NCBI GenBank assembly: GCA_016718385.1
Contig: JADKDK010000002.1
Location: forward strand, 310,001-374,000
DNA: 64,000 bases
Origin: Gammaproteobacteria bacterium
GTDB taxonomy: Bacteria > Pseudomonadota > Gammaproteobacteria > Pseudomonadales > UBA5518
Direction: 5' to 3'
Shown: positions 35,473-44,003 of the stretch, piece by piece
Position numbering within the stretch: position 1 is the stretch's first letter
Layout: each line of letters opens with the position of its first letter
Made by a program: the position numbers and the translations under genes
The notes under the pieces: model-generated
Seen by the model: the letters and a program-made list of their open reading frames with translations, nothing else
Database searches by the model: none
What the model was told of the DNA's origin: nothing

Positions 35473-36924
35473 TCAGGCGGCGCCCGGAACCGGCGCCGCC
35501 TTCCAGAAGTAGCGATGAAACCCGCGCAGGCTGTCGAAATCCTTGATGCGAAACTCCATGCGAACCGGCGTGCCGATAACCAGTTCGCCCGGTGCGAAGC
35601 CCGTGAACTCCATCATCAGCACGGCCTTGTCGTCGAAACGCACGTTGCCGTACATGAGGGGCGGATTGCGCGACAGAGCCAGCCAGTCCTCGGTGAAGGA
35701 CTTGACCTGGCCGAGCTTCTCGCGCAACGGCTCCTCGACCTGCGTGCCGGGCCGCTTGCAGTCGGGGTTCACGCAGAACCGCGTCCTCGGGAACTGCAGC
35801 GTTCCGCAGGCCGTACAGCGCCCGCCCGTGAAGCCGGTGATCGTTGCGCGCGCACGGAAGTGCGCCGACTGCGCGGTGCGCGTGTCGCGCTCCTCGCGCA
35901 TCCCCAGGTCGAGGTCTATCAGCCGGTTGAACGCGAGGAAGCGCAGGTAGTTGTCGTCGCAGCGTCCCGAGCGCAGGGCCGCCTCGACGCCGTGGAACGC
36001 GCGAACCTCGCTGATCCGCTCCGTGGCCTCGAACAGCAGGGCATCGCAGCCCTGCCCGAAGCCGAGCAGCAGGATACGTTCCCCGGGCGCGGCCGCCTGC
36101 AACGCGTCGCACAGCATCGCCAGCGGATAGGCGCAGCCGCTGTAGCCGCACTTGTCGACCAGCCCCGGATGCACTGCCGTCTCGGCAATGCCGCATTTCT
36201 TCGCCACGGCCTTCGCCGCGCCACCCTGCATGGCGCCGAGCACGAAGCGGTCGATGTCGCCGGGCGCGAGCCCGGTCTTCGCCAGCAGGGCGGCCACCGC
36301 CCTCGGCACCGTCTTCAGGTAGCCCTCCTCGCGCACCCAGCGTTCCTCGAGTACGTAGTCGTACCTCGCCTGGGCGCCGCGATAGTGATCGACCAGGTCG
36401 CTGGCCAGCGAATGCGCGCCGAGAAACCGTGCCACCACATCGTCGCTGCCGAGCAGCAACGCCGCCGCGCCGTCACCGGCCACCATCTCCTGCGCGCTGC
36501 CGGGTTTCGTCAGCGGCCTGTCGGCGCCGATCACGAGTGCCGGCCCTTCTGCGCGCAGCGCGTGGATCAGCGCGCCCGTGCCGGCGCGCTGCGAGCCGGT
36601 GGCATCCGTTGTGTGAAGGTCGCCACCGAGACCGAGCGCCTCGCCGATCACCGTGGCGTTCTGGCGGTCGAGGAAAGGCAGGGTGGTCGAGGCGAAATGC
36701 AGTTCCGCCACGGCCCCCTGCGGGGCGACCGGACGCAAGGCCTCGCGCGCGGCGGCCACGCCCATGGTGATGCTGTCCTCGTCGAAACTGCCGTAGGCGC
36801 GCGCTCCCCTGGCCATCCCCTGGAGGTTGGGGAAGGCCCATGCATGAGCCTGGGCGATGGCGCTGCGGGCCAGGCGCTGCCTCGGCAGGTACACACCGAA
36901 CGACGAGATCCCGAGTTGCGTCAC
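35473..36924 (-). CDS. HMG-CoA-synthase-like protein fused to a DUF35 OB-fold domain
   Basis: The GTG at 36924, preceded by GGAGGG, gives MTQLGISSFGVYLPRQRLAR, the usual start; the ATG at 36954 adds ten residues. Residues 1-330 or so are a thiolase-fold, HMG-CoA-synthase/KAS III-like domain (FASTTLPFLDRQNATVIGEA; VGDGAAALLLGSDD in variant form; HPGLVDKCGYSGCAYPLAML). The C-terminal 130 residues are a DUF35 module with a zinc-ribbon (CTACGTLQFPRTRFCVNPDC) and OB-fold. At the place of the nucleophilic Cys the sequence is DATGSQRAGTGALIHAL, so the Cys seems to be replaced (Gln by my alignment). First gene of the operon running to 31791. Confidence 0.82.
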   Translation of the reverse strand: MTQLGISSFGVYLPRQRLARSAIAQAHAWAFPNLQGMARGARAYGSFDEDSITMGVAAAREALRPVAPQGAVAELHFASTTLPFLDRQNATVIGEALGLGGDLHTTDATGSQRAGTGALIHALRAEGPALVIGADRPLTKPGSAQEMVAGDGAAALLLGSDDVVARFLGAHSLASDLVDHYRGAQARYDYVLEERWVREEGYLKTVPRAVAALLAKTGLAPGDIDRFVLGAMQGGAAKAVAKKCGIAETAVHPGLVDKCGYSGCAYPLAMLCDALQAAAPGERILLLGFGQGCDALLFEATERISEVRAFHGVEAALRSGRCDDNYLRFLAFNRLIDLDLGMREERDTRTAQSAHFRARATITGFTGGRCTACGTLQFPRTRFCVNPDCKRPGTQVEEPLREKLGQVKSFTEDWLALSRNPPLMYGNVRFDDKAVLMMEFTGFAPGELVIGTPVRMEFRIKDFDSLRGFHRYFWKAAPVPGAA

Positions 36925-36960
36925 CGGACCGACCCTCCGCGATGATTCCAGCATCCACTC

Positions 36961-36979
36961 ATTTGAATACTTTTCAAAT
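36961..36979. promoter_or_regulatory. TTGAAT-type operator, site 1
   Basis: ATTTGAATACTTTTCAAAT has 7-bp inverted arms around 5 bp. Aligned to the shared palindrome TTGAAT-N3-ATTCAA it differs at one base. It lies 37 bp before the GTG of the HMG-CoA-synthase-like gene and between it and the divergent SnoaL-like gene. TTGAAA on the minus strand could serve as a -35 element. Confidence 0.65.
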
Positions 36980-37103
36980 TCTGCGGTGCGCGGCGCGGAG
37001 TGTCAAGCGCACCCGGCCAGCCGCACACCATCGCCTGCCCTGTTGCCCGCTGCACGCAAGTGGCCGATCATTGGCCAGCCCGCAACAGAGCAGCTGACTG
37101 CAC

Positions 37104-37583
37104 ATGAACAACAAGTCGATCGTCGCCGACTTCTTCACCGCCGCGGCCGCGAATGACCAGGGCGCCATGGCCGCGATACTCGACCCCGAGGTGATAGTCA
37201 CCGAGGCCGATTCACTGCCGTTCGGCGGTCGTCACGTCGGGTTTGCGGCGTTCCAGGCCCTGGTGCGGCGCGTGTTCCTGCTGTGGCGCGACACCCGGGT
37301 GGAAGTCGAACAACTGATCGGCGACGGCGAATACGTTGTCGTGCTGGCAACGATGCACGCGCGCTCCAAAGCAGACGGCGGGGCCTTGTGCATGCCGATC
37401 GCAGAGGTCTGGCGACTGGAAAACGGCCGTGTGAAGGAGATCCGGCCTTTCTACTTCGATACCGGGAAGTTCGTCGACTTGCTCCAGGGGTCGCCCTGCG
37501 GCGGCGAGCTGACACCAACCTCAGCTGACAGTCGCGTAGCCGGCCATGTGCAGCACGGCACGGCCGAATGGAACAGCCGGTAG
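37104..37583 (+). CDS. SnoaL-like (NTF2-fold) protein
   Basis: A 159-residue protein with the SnoaL/ketosteroid-isomerase-like fold: MNNKSIVADFFTAAAANDQG, VTEADSLPFGGRHVGFAAFQ, VVVLATMHARSKADGGALCM and IAEVWRLENGRVKEIRPFYF. The recognisable domain ends near residue 135; the last 25 residues overlap the TetR gene on the other strand and look unconstrained. Members include isomerases, hydrolases and ligand-binding proteins; the role here is open. It is divergent from the 36.9-31.8 kb operon with operator site 1 between. Confidence 0.75.
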   Translation: MNNKSIVADFFTAAAANDQGAMAAILDPEVIVTEADSLPFGGRHVGFAAFQALVRRVFLLWRDTRVEVEQLIGDGEYVVVLATMHARSKADGGALCMPIAEVWRLENGRVKEIRPFYFDTGKFVDLLQGSPCGGELTPTSADSRVAGHVQHGTAEWNSR

Positions 37584-38197
37584 GCGTCCGGCAGATCCAG
37601 CTTCTCGTCGAAATAGACCGCCGAGCGCAAACCGATCAGCATCGCGTAGGCGATCTCGGCGCAATCGCGCGCGTCCTTCATGATCCGGCCCGGCGACTGC
37701 TGGAACAACTCGTGCAGATAGTCCTTGCACTGGCGGTCGAGCCCGGCCTTTTCTTCCCGCAGCACGCTGTCGTTCACAGCGACCCCGAAGCACTCGAGCA
37801 TGAAGCCGATCTCGGTCTTCTTGATGCCTTCACCGGCAAAGAACAGGTTGGCCAGCAGTTCGATCTGCCGCTCCGGACTCTCGCGCCTGACGGACTCGAG
37901 ACGCGAGACGATCTTGTCCGAGACGTCCTGGAAATAATGCTCGAGGATCGCGTCCTTGCCATTGAAGTAATACAGCAGGTGACTCGGATACATTCCCGCC
38001 GCCTCCGCCACGTCGGCGAGCGTGGTCTTGGAGTAGCCCTTGCTGATCACGCAGCCATGCAATGCGCGCAATATCGCCTTGCGGCGCGCTCGCCGCGCGG
38101 CGCTCCGCACGTGTCGCCTTCGCCGGGACGGCCACGCGCCTTGCCTCGGCACACGGGGTTCTTTACCGCTTCCGCCTTCGCGTCCATCTCTCTCCAC
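37451..38197 (-). CDS. TetR-family transcriptional regulator
   Basis: A 248-residue frame containing a TetR DNA-binding domain (ARRKAILRALHGCVISKGYS, KTTLADVAEAAGMYPSHLLY, YFNGKDAILEHYFQDV) and a helical ligand domain (IGFMLECFGVAVNDSVLREE, RDCAEIAYAMLIGLRSAVYF). The tail after LFHSAV looks unnatural; a neighbouring frame reads VLHMAGYATVS and stops at 37521, so a small indel and a true end at 37521 are possible. The first 35 or so residues are basic and poorly conserved, and the start is uncertain. It lies between operator sites 1 and 2 and is the best candidate to bind them. Confidence 0.82.
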   Translation of the reverse strand: MERDGREGGSGKEPRVPRQGAWPSRRRRHVRSAARRARRKAILRALHGCVISKGYSKTTLADVAEAAGMYPSHLLYYFNGKDAILEHYFQDVSDKIVSRLESVRRESPERQIELLANLFFAGEGIKKTEIGFMLECFGVAVNDSVLREEKAGLDRQCKDYLHELFQQSPGRIMKDARDCAEIAYAMLIGLRSAVYFDEKLDLPDAYRLFHSAVPCCTWPATRLSAEVGVSSPPQGDPWSKSTNFPVSK

Positions 38198-38355
38198 CGC
38201 AGCCGATTCCCGTCCAACTCCGCATTATCCGCGCGATCGGCGCGCATCGGGGCGCGATGCCGCAGACGCGAAATAGCCATCGACACGCTGCTGCACGGCT
38301 GATCCGAACGCTGGACCGCCGAGCAGCGCGGTTTATCCGGCAAAGCGTAGTCCAG

Positions 38356-38374
38356 AATTGAATGCTATTCAATT
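38356..38374. promoter_or_regulatory. TTGAAT-type operator, site 2, overlapping the thiolase promoter
   Basis: AATTGAATGCTATTCAATT is a perfect 8-bp inverted repeat around GCT. Its left half TTGAAT (38358-38363) is spaced exactly 17 bp from TATATT (38381-38386), making a good rightward promoter for the thiolase operon at 38455. A bound dimer would cover the -35 box, so repression is the simple prediction. The TetR gene starts 160 bp to the left. Confidence 0.75.
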
Positions 38375-38454
38375 TGCCGCTATATTCGGTTCCCGCCCAC
38401 CGGGCCGGTCGGGCGCAAGGGCTAAACGGGCACACCGATCTGGAGAGCGCCGAT

Positions 38455-39627
38455 ATGCATCCCTTGCGTGGCGCCATCGCCATCGTGGGCGCGGCAGATA
38501 CTCCAGTGGGCGTGATAGCGCACCTGAGCGCGACACAGCTCTGTGTCGATGCGGCGCGCCGAGCCCTGGCCGACGCCGGCATCCGCAAGGACCAGGTCGA
38601 CGGCCTGATTACCTGCAACTCCATGGCCGAGCCGTACATGTACCACGCGGAGGCCATCGCCGAGTACCTGCAGATCTTCCCGCGCTACTGCATGAGCGCA
38701 GCCACGGGAGGCGGCACCACGTTTTCGGTCCTTCACCAGGCAGCCTCGGCGATAGCCACCGGCATGTGCCACACGGTGCTGATCACGATGGCCGACAGCC
38801 TGCGCAGCGGGCTTTCGCGCGAGCAGGCCATGAAGACGCAGTCCTCCGCCGGTCACGCCCAGTTCGAATCGCCCTACGGGCCGACGGTGCCGGCGTTCTA
38901 CGCGCTGATCGCGCGCGCGCACATGGCGCGCTACGGCACCACCGAGGAACAGTTCGCTGCGGTGGCGGTTGCCTGCCGCGAGCACGCGCATCTCAACCCC
39001 TCGGCACAGATGCGCGAGCTCATCACGGTCGATGACGTGCTGAACTCGCGCCTGATCGCCGACCCGCTGCACCTGCTCGATTGCTCGCTGGTCTCCGACG
39101 GCGGCTCGGCTGTCGTCGTGACCTCGGCCGAACGCGCCCGCGACTTTCCGCACGCTCCGGTCTATCTCCTGGGCGTCGGGGAAGGCCATGGCCACGAGCA
39201 CATCAGCCAGGCGCACAGTCTCACGACGTCGGCGGCGCGCGAGTCCGGCGAGCGTGCCTACGCGATGGCTGGCCTCGGACCGCGGGACATGGATCTCGCC
39301 CAGCTCTACGACTGTTTCACGCCGACGGTGGTGGTGGAGCTCGAGGACCTGGGGTTCTGCCCCAAGGGCGAAGGCGGTGCCTTCGCCGCCTCCGGCGCGA
39401 TCGGGCCCGGCGGCGCGCTGCCCGTGAACACGCACGGCGGCCTGCTCTCGCACTGTCACCCGGGCAACCCGGGATCGATGTTCGCGCTCACCGAAACGGT
39501 GCTGCAATTGCGCCACGCCGCCGTGCGCGCGAGACAGGTCGCGAACGCCCGGACCGCGCTCGTCCACGCGCAGGGCGGCATCATGTCGAGCCATACCACG
39601 ATCATCCTGGGCAGGGAGCGGGACTGA
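38455..39627 (+). CDS. Ltp-type thiolase-fold protein (lacks the usual nucleophile Cys)
   Basis: The ATG at 38455 with GGAG upstream gives 390 residues beginning MHPLRGAIAIVGAADTPVGV. It belongs to the lipid-transfer thiolase branch: LAQLYDCFTPTVVVELEDLG (YDCF), GGLLSHCHPGNPGSMFALTE and ALVHAQGGIMSSHTTIILG. At the position of the nucleophilic Cys it reads CMSAATGGGTTFSVLHQAAS, with no Cys before the GG, as in Ltp2-type aldolases that work with DUF35 partners. The next gene, overlapping by TGATG, encodes exactly such a DUF35 protein. Retro-aldol C-C cleavage of a hydroxyacyl-CoA is a plausible activity. Confidence 0.85.
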   Translation: MHPLRGAIAIVGAADTPVGVIAHLSATQLCVDAARRALADAGIRKDQVDGLITCNSMAEPYMYHAEAIAEYLQIFPRYCMSAATGGGTTFSVLHQAASAIATGMCHTVLITMADSLRSGLSREQAMKTQSSAGHAQFESPYGPTVPAFYALIARAHMARYGTTEEQFAAVAVACREHAHLNPSAQMRELITVDDVLNSRLIADPLHLLDCSLVSDGGSAVVVTSAERARDFPHAPVYLLGVGEGHGHEHISQAHSLTTSAARESGERAYAMAGLGPRDMDLAQLYDCFTPTVVVELEDLGFCPKGEGGAFAASGAIGPGGALPVNTHGGLLSHCHPGNPGSMFALTETVLQLRHAAVRARQVANARTALVHAQGGIMSSHTTIILGRERD

Positions 39628-40043
39628 TGACGGAGCACGCCGGCAAGAACTTCCCGCGTCCCACGCAGGAGTCGCAGCCGTACTGGGACGGTTGCCGCAA
39701 CGGCGAGCTGCTGCTGCAGCGATGCAGCGGCTGCGGCGAGCACCAGTTCTACCCGCGCATGATGTGCTGCCACTGCAACAGCGAGGCGCTGGCATGGGTG
39801 CGCGCCAGCGGTCACGGCACGGTCGCCAGCTACACCGTGGTGCGCCGCCCGGTATCACAGGCCTACGCCGCGGATACGCCTTACATCGTCGCGCTGATCG
39901 CGCTGGCCGAGGGGCCGACGATGATGAGCAACGTGATCGGTTGCGATGCCGCCGACATCTCGATCGGCATGCCGGTGGAGGTGACGTTCGAGCAATGGTC
40001 CGAGCAGATGACCGTACCGAAGTTCAGGCCGCGTGGCGCGTGA
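39627..40043 (+). CDS. DUF35 zinc-ribbon/OB-fold acyl-CoA-associated protein
   Basis: A 138-residue protein: PYWDGCRNGELLLQRCSGCG and HQFYPRMMCCHCNSEALAWV form the N-terminal helix plus zinc ribbon (CSGC...CCHC), then an OB-fold (SGHGTVASYTVVRRPVSQAY; IGMPVEVTFEQW). DUF35 proteins are partner subunits of thiolase-like enzymes such as Ltp2-ChsH2. Translation is coupled on both sides (TGATG with the thiolase, GTGA with the reductase), supporting a complex with the thiolase. Confidence 0.9.
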   Translation: MTEHAGKNFPRPTQESQPYWDGCRNGELLLQRCSGCGEHQFYPRMMCCHCNSEALAWVRASGHGTVASYTVVRRPVSQAYAADTPYIVALIALAEGPTMMSNVIGCDAADISIGMPVEVTFEQWSEQMTVPKFRPRGA

Positions 40044-41026
40044 ACGCCCTGCTCTGCCACTCCCTCGACGGGCCGCAGGCCCTGAGCTGGCAGGCGCATG
40101 AACTGCCGCCGCCGGGAGCCACGGAACTCCGGGTTCGCGTCGACGCTGCGGGCGTCAATTTCGGCGACGTGCTGCTCACGCGCGGCAAGTACCAGATCCG
40201 CCCGCCGCTGCCGCTGGTCCCCGGCATGGAGATTGCGGGCGAGGTAATCGAGGCCGGCGCGTCGGTGCGCGGCTTTGCGCGCGGCGATCGCGTGGCGGCC
40301 GTGATGCCGGAGTTCGGCGGCTTCAGCGAATACGTGAACGTGCGCGCCGAGCATGCCTTTCACGGCGACGCGCGGCTGCCGGCCGATGTGGCGGCCTGCA
40401 TACCCTCTGTCTACGGCACGGCCTGGTATGCGCTCGACACGCTGGCCGGTCTGCGCGCCGGCGAGCTGGTGCTCGTGCTGGGCGCTGCGGGCGGCGTGGG
40501 CAGCGCCAGCGTCCAGCTGGCGAAAAGCCGCGGCGCGACGGTAATAGCCGTCGTCGGCGATGCCGCAAAGGCTGAATTCGCACGCGCCTGCGGCGCCGAC
40601 GATGTGATCGACTGCGGCCGCGAGGAACTGCGCACCGCGCTGCGCGAGCGCACGGGCACGCGCGGCGGCGTGAACCTCCCCATCGACCCGGTCGGAGGTT
40701 CGGCCACCGAGACGGCACTGGGCAGCCTTGCGTGGGGTGGCCGCCACCTGGTGGTGGGCTTTGCCAGCGGCAGCATTCCCGCCATCGCGGCCAACCTGGT
40801 GCTGCTGAAGGGCGCCACGCTGCTCGGCGTGAACTTCGGCGGGTATGCGCTGCGCTTTCCCGAGCGGGCCGCCGCGATCTACCGCACGCTGGTCGCCATG
40901 CTCGCCGAGGACCCGGCCCTGCGGCCGCCACGGCTCGAGCGCGTCCCGATGCGCGAGGGTGCCAGTGCGCTCGCGCGCATGGAGGCGCGCGCCGTGCTGG
41001 GCAAGATCGTGCTGATCAATCCCTGA
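40040..41026 (+). CDS. MDR-family NADPH:quinone reductase-like oxidoreductase
   Basis: A 328-residue zinc-free medium-chain reductase starting at a GTG (MNALLCHSLDGPQALSWQAH). Visible: the GroES-like domain (VRVDAAGVNFGDVLLTRGKY, VPGMEIAGEVIEAG), the NADP-binding LVLVLGAAGGVGSASVQLAK, and a C-terminal EGASALARMEARAVLGKIVL. It resembles QorA/acrylyl-CoA reductase-type enzymes, so it may reduce an enoyl-CoA or quinone. Last gene of the 38.4-41.0 kb operon. Confidence 0.85.
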   Translation: MNALLCHSLDGPQALSWQAHELPPPGATELRVRVDAAGVNFGDVLLTRGKYQIRPPLPLVPGMEIAGEVIEAGASVRGFARGDRVAAVMPEFGGFSEYVNVRAEHAFHGDARLPADVAACIPSVYGTAWYALDTLAGLRAGELVLVLGAAGGVGSASVQLAKSRGATVIAVVGDAAKAEFARACGADDVIDCGREELRTALRERTGTRGGVNLPIDPVGGSATETALGSLAWGGRHLVVGFASGSIPAIAANLVLLKGATLLGVNFGGYALRFPERAAAIYRTLVAMLAEDPALRPPRLERVPMREGASALARMEARAVLGKIVLINP

Positions 41027-41090
41027 GCCTGAAGCGGTATCAATGGCGCGGCCGACTGGCGCCCGCGCGCGGGGCTCACCGCCGTCAGTG

Positions 41091-42717
41091 CTAGGCCTGG
41101 AGCTCTCGTTCGAGTTGCAGCCGCAACACATGCTTCTGGATCTTCGTGGCCGACATCGGCCATTCGCTGACGAAGCGTACATGGCGTGGAATCTTGAACG
41201 AGGCGATCCGGCCCCGGCAGAACGCGACGATCTCCTCCGCCGAAGCGGACGAACCCGGGCGCAACTGGATGAACGCCGCCGCAACCTCCTGCAGCCGCGC
41301 ATCGGGGACTCCGACCACCTGCACCATCTGTACCGCCGGGTGCGTGCCGATAAAGGACTCCAGCTCGAGCGGCGACACATTCTCGCCGCCGATCTTCAGC
41401 AGGTCCTTGAGACGGCCGTGATAGCAGACCTGTCCGCCTGCGCCGATGGAGCAGAGATCCCCCGTTCGGAACCAACCTTCGCTGTCGAAAGCTTCCGCGG
41501 TGCGCTCCGGATCCCGGTAGTAGCCCTCGAAAAGGGAAAAGCCGCGAATGCGCATCTCGCCGCGCTCCCCCGTCCCGAGCTCACGTCCGCTCTGCGGATC
41601 CACCACGCGCATCTGCACGCCATCGTAGGGACGACCACAGCTCGTTGCGCGAGTCTCGTCGTCTTCATCGGGCGCGCCGTGACAGGATATGCCCGAGGCC
41701 TCCGTCATCCCGAACGCGCTGACGTGCAATGCACGCGGCAGCGCGCGCATGTTGGCGCGCAACGTATCGGGCGGCGCCACGTTGCTGACCAGGCGCACGC
41801 AGTCGAGTCGCCGTGCGTCGAATTCCGGGTGATTGAGCAGATCGGCCATGATCGCGGGAAAAGCGGGATAGAGGATCGTGGCACGCTTCTCGACGATCTG
41901 CGCGAGCGTGCGACCGGCATCGAAATGCACGTCGCTGAGGAAGGAACCGCCGCTCCACACCATCGACAGCAGCGGCAGTATGGAGGCCATGTGAAACATC
42001 GGCAGCGCGTTCCACATGATGTCCTCGCCGGTGATGCCGAGGCGCCGGTTCATCCCCAGCGCGCTGCGCACGACCGCCTCGTGCGAGAGACGACAGCCCT
42101 TGGGATGCGAGGTGGTGCCCGAGGTGTACATCATGATGCTGGGCGCGCCGAGCGCCACCTGGGCGCGGCGCGCCATGAGCCGCTGCTCCGCCACATCGGC
42201 TGCGCGCGCGAGAAATTCCTCCCCGCACAGCAGCCCGGAGCCGGGCGCCCGCTCGAGCGCGACCACCGTACACGGCATCGGCGTGGCGTATCCAGGCGCC
42301 CGGGATTCGTTCGTGGGCAAAGCCGGCAGCGCGGCACGCAGGAGCGCAGGAAAATCCCCGTGACTCCCGAAGCGGGTGGAAGTGAACAGCAGCCGAAGCT
42401 CCGCGTGACCTGTCACGTAGCGCAGCTCGTCGACACGGTAGCGCGCGTTCAGCAACACGGCCACCGCCCCGCACAGCGCACGCGAACATCGCCTCGATCA
42501 TCTCCGGCAGGTTGAGTGACAGGATGCCTACGTGATCGCCCGGTTCCACTCCCGTCGCGATGAGTGCCCGGGCCCGCAGGCACGACCGCTCGGCCAGTTC
42601 GCCGTAGCTCAGCCGCGCCTGCGGAAATGCCAGCGCCTCGCGCTCGGGCCAACGCGCCGCGGCCCGCAGCAGCAGGTCGCCGAGCGTCGTGGCCTCGATC
42701 AGGTTTGCTGGCAGCAT
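41091..42717 (-). CDS. Acyl-CoA ligase, AMP-forming (apparent frameshift)
   Basis: Activates a carboxylic acid to its CoA ester through an acyl-AMP. The ATG at 42717 gives MLPANLIEATTLGDLLLRAA and GDHVGILSLNLPEMIEAMFA; at about 42465-42482 the frame is lost and the continuation AVAVLLNARYRVDELRYVTG is in another frame, consistent with loss of one GC from TGCGCGCTG. The rest is complete: AMP motif SIMMYTSGTTSHPKGCRLSH, SAFGMTEASGISCHG, FRTGDLCSIG, and the C-terminal lysine region MSATKIQKHVLRLQLEREL. Last gene of the 46.3-41.1 kb operon. Confidence 0.85.
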
Positions 42718-42756
42718 GTCAGGGGACCTCGCTGCGCGCGGTGCCAGGGTGTCCGA

Positions 42757-43920
42757 TCAGAACGAGCGCGGCAGCCCCATGCTCTCGGCGATCATGTTGC
42801 GTGCCATCTCGTTGCTGATCGGCCCGATGCGCAGCAGGCGCGAATCGCGCCAGTAACGCTGCATGTCGGTTTCCGCCGAATAGCCCATGCCGCCGAGGAT
42901 CTGGATGCCGAGGTCGGCCGCCTTGCTCACGTACTCCGAGCACAGCACCTTCGCCATCCCCGACTCGGTGGCGCTCGGCAGCCCCTCCGCCTGCAGCCGG
43001 GCCGTGTGCATCAGCAGCAGTTCGCCCTGCGTCTGCCACATCGCCATGTCGGCCAGGTAATGCTGCAGGATCTGGAACTCGCCGATCGTCTTGCCGAAGG
43101 CACGGCGCGTCTTCATGTGATCCAGCGCGTCCTCGATAACGCCGTCGAGCATCCCGAGGCAGGTCGCGGCGTTCATCAGCCGTTCGTTGTTCAGGGTGCG
43201 AGTCGACTGGTACCAGCCCTTGCCTTCCTCGCCGAGCAACAGTTCGTCGGGCACGAACACCTCGTCGAGATGCACGCTGCACGATGCCACGCAGCGCATG
43301 CCCAGCTTCGGCAGTTCCGTGACGGTGACCCCCTTCGCGGTGCGCGGCACGAAGAAGATCGAGATGCCGTCCGAGCGCTTCTGCACGTCGCGATTGCTGC
43401 GTGCCATCAGGAACAGGTAATCGGCAACGTTGGCGCAGGTGCTCCAGATCTTCTCGCCGTTGATTACCCAGCCGCCCTCGACGCGCCGCGCGGTCGTCCT
43501 CATGCCACCGAGCAGGTCGGTACCGCCGCCGGGCTCGGAAAAGGCCATGGCCGTCTTGAGCTCGCCGGCAGCGATCTTGGGCAGGAAGCGCTGCTTCTGC
43601 TCCTCGCTGCCGCAGAAAGTGATCGCCTTGCTGCCCGAGAACGAGGTCACGCCCCACACCCAGCCGAGGCCGGCAGCGGTGCGGGCCAGCTCGCGCGCGA
43701 ACAGCGCCTGGGTAATGATGGTGCCGCCCTGCCCTCCGTATTCTTCGGCAATGCCGATGCCGTGGGCTCCGAACGCCGTGAGCTTGTCCCAGAACGCGTG
43801 CGGGAATTCGTGCTCGCGCCGCTCGAGCTCGCGGCACCACTCCTTGGGGAACTCGGCCGCAACCCAGCCGCGCACGGCATCGCGGAACATGCGGTCTTCT
43901 TCACCCAGGTACATGTCCAT
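42757..43920 (-). CDS. Acyl-CoA dehydrogenase
   Basis: A 387-residue FAD enzyme beginning MDMYLGEEDRMFRDAVRGWV. Visible: GAHGIGIAEEYGGQGGTIIT, the flavin loop MAFSEPGGGTDLLGGMRTTA, KIWSTCANVADYLFLMARSN, RRAFGKTIGEFQILQHYLAD, and ILGGMGYSAETDMQRYWRDS. In-frame sequence upstream of 43920 does not look like ACAD. It lies between two acyl-CoA ligase genes in the same operon. Confidence 0.92.
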   Translation of the reverse strand: MDMYLGEEDRMFRDAVRGWVAAEFPKEWCRELERREHEFPHAFWDKLTAFGAHGIGIAEEYGGQGGTIITQALFARELARTAAGLGWVWGVTSFSGSKAITFCGSEEQKQRFLPKIAAGELKTAMAFSEPGGGTDLLGGMRTTARRVEGGWVINGEKIWSTCANVADYLFLMARSNRDVQKRSDGISIFFVPRTAKGVTVTELPKLGMRCVASCSVHLDEVFVPDELLLGEEGKGWYQSTRTLNNERLMNAATCLGMLDGVIEDALDHMKTRRAFGKTIGEFQILQHYLADMAMWQTQGELLLMHTARLQAEGLPSATESGMAKVLCSEYVSKAADLGIQILGGMGYSAETDMQRYWRDSRLLRIGPISNEMARNMIAESMGLPRSF

Positions 43921-44003
43921 CGCATCGATCCTTGCTGGCTGCACAACGCGATGCTGCCGGCCCCGCCCCCGCCACGGGAACGAGACCGGAAGCACCGGCA
44001 CGC

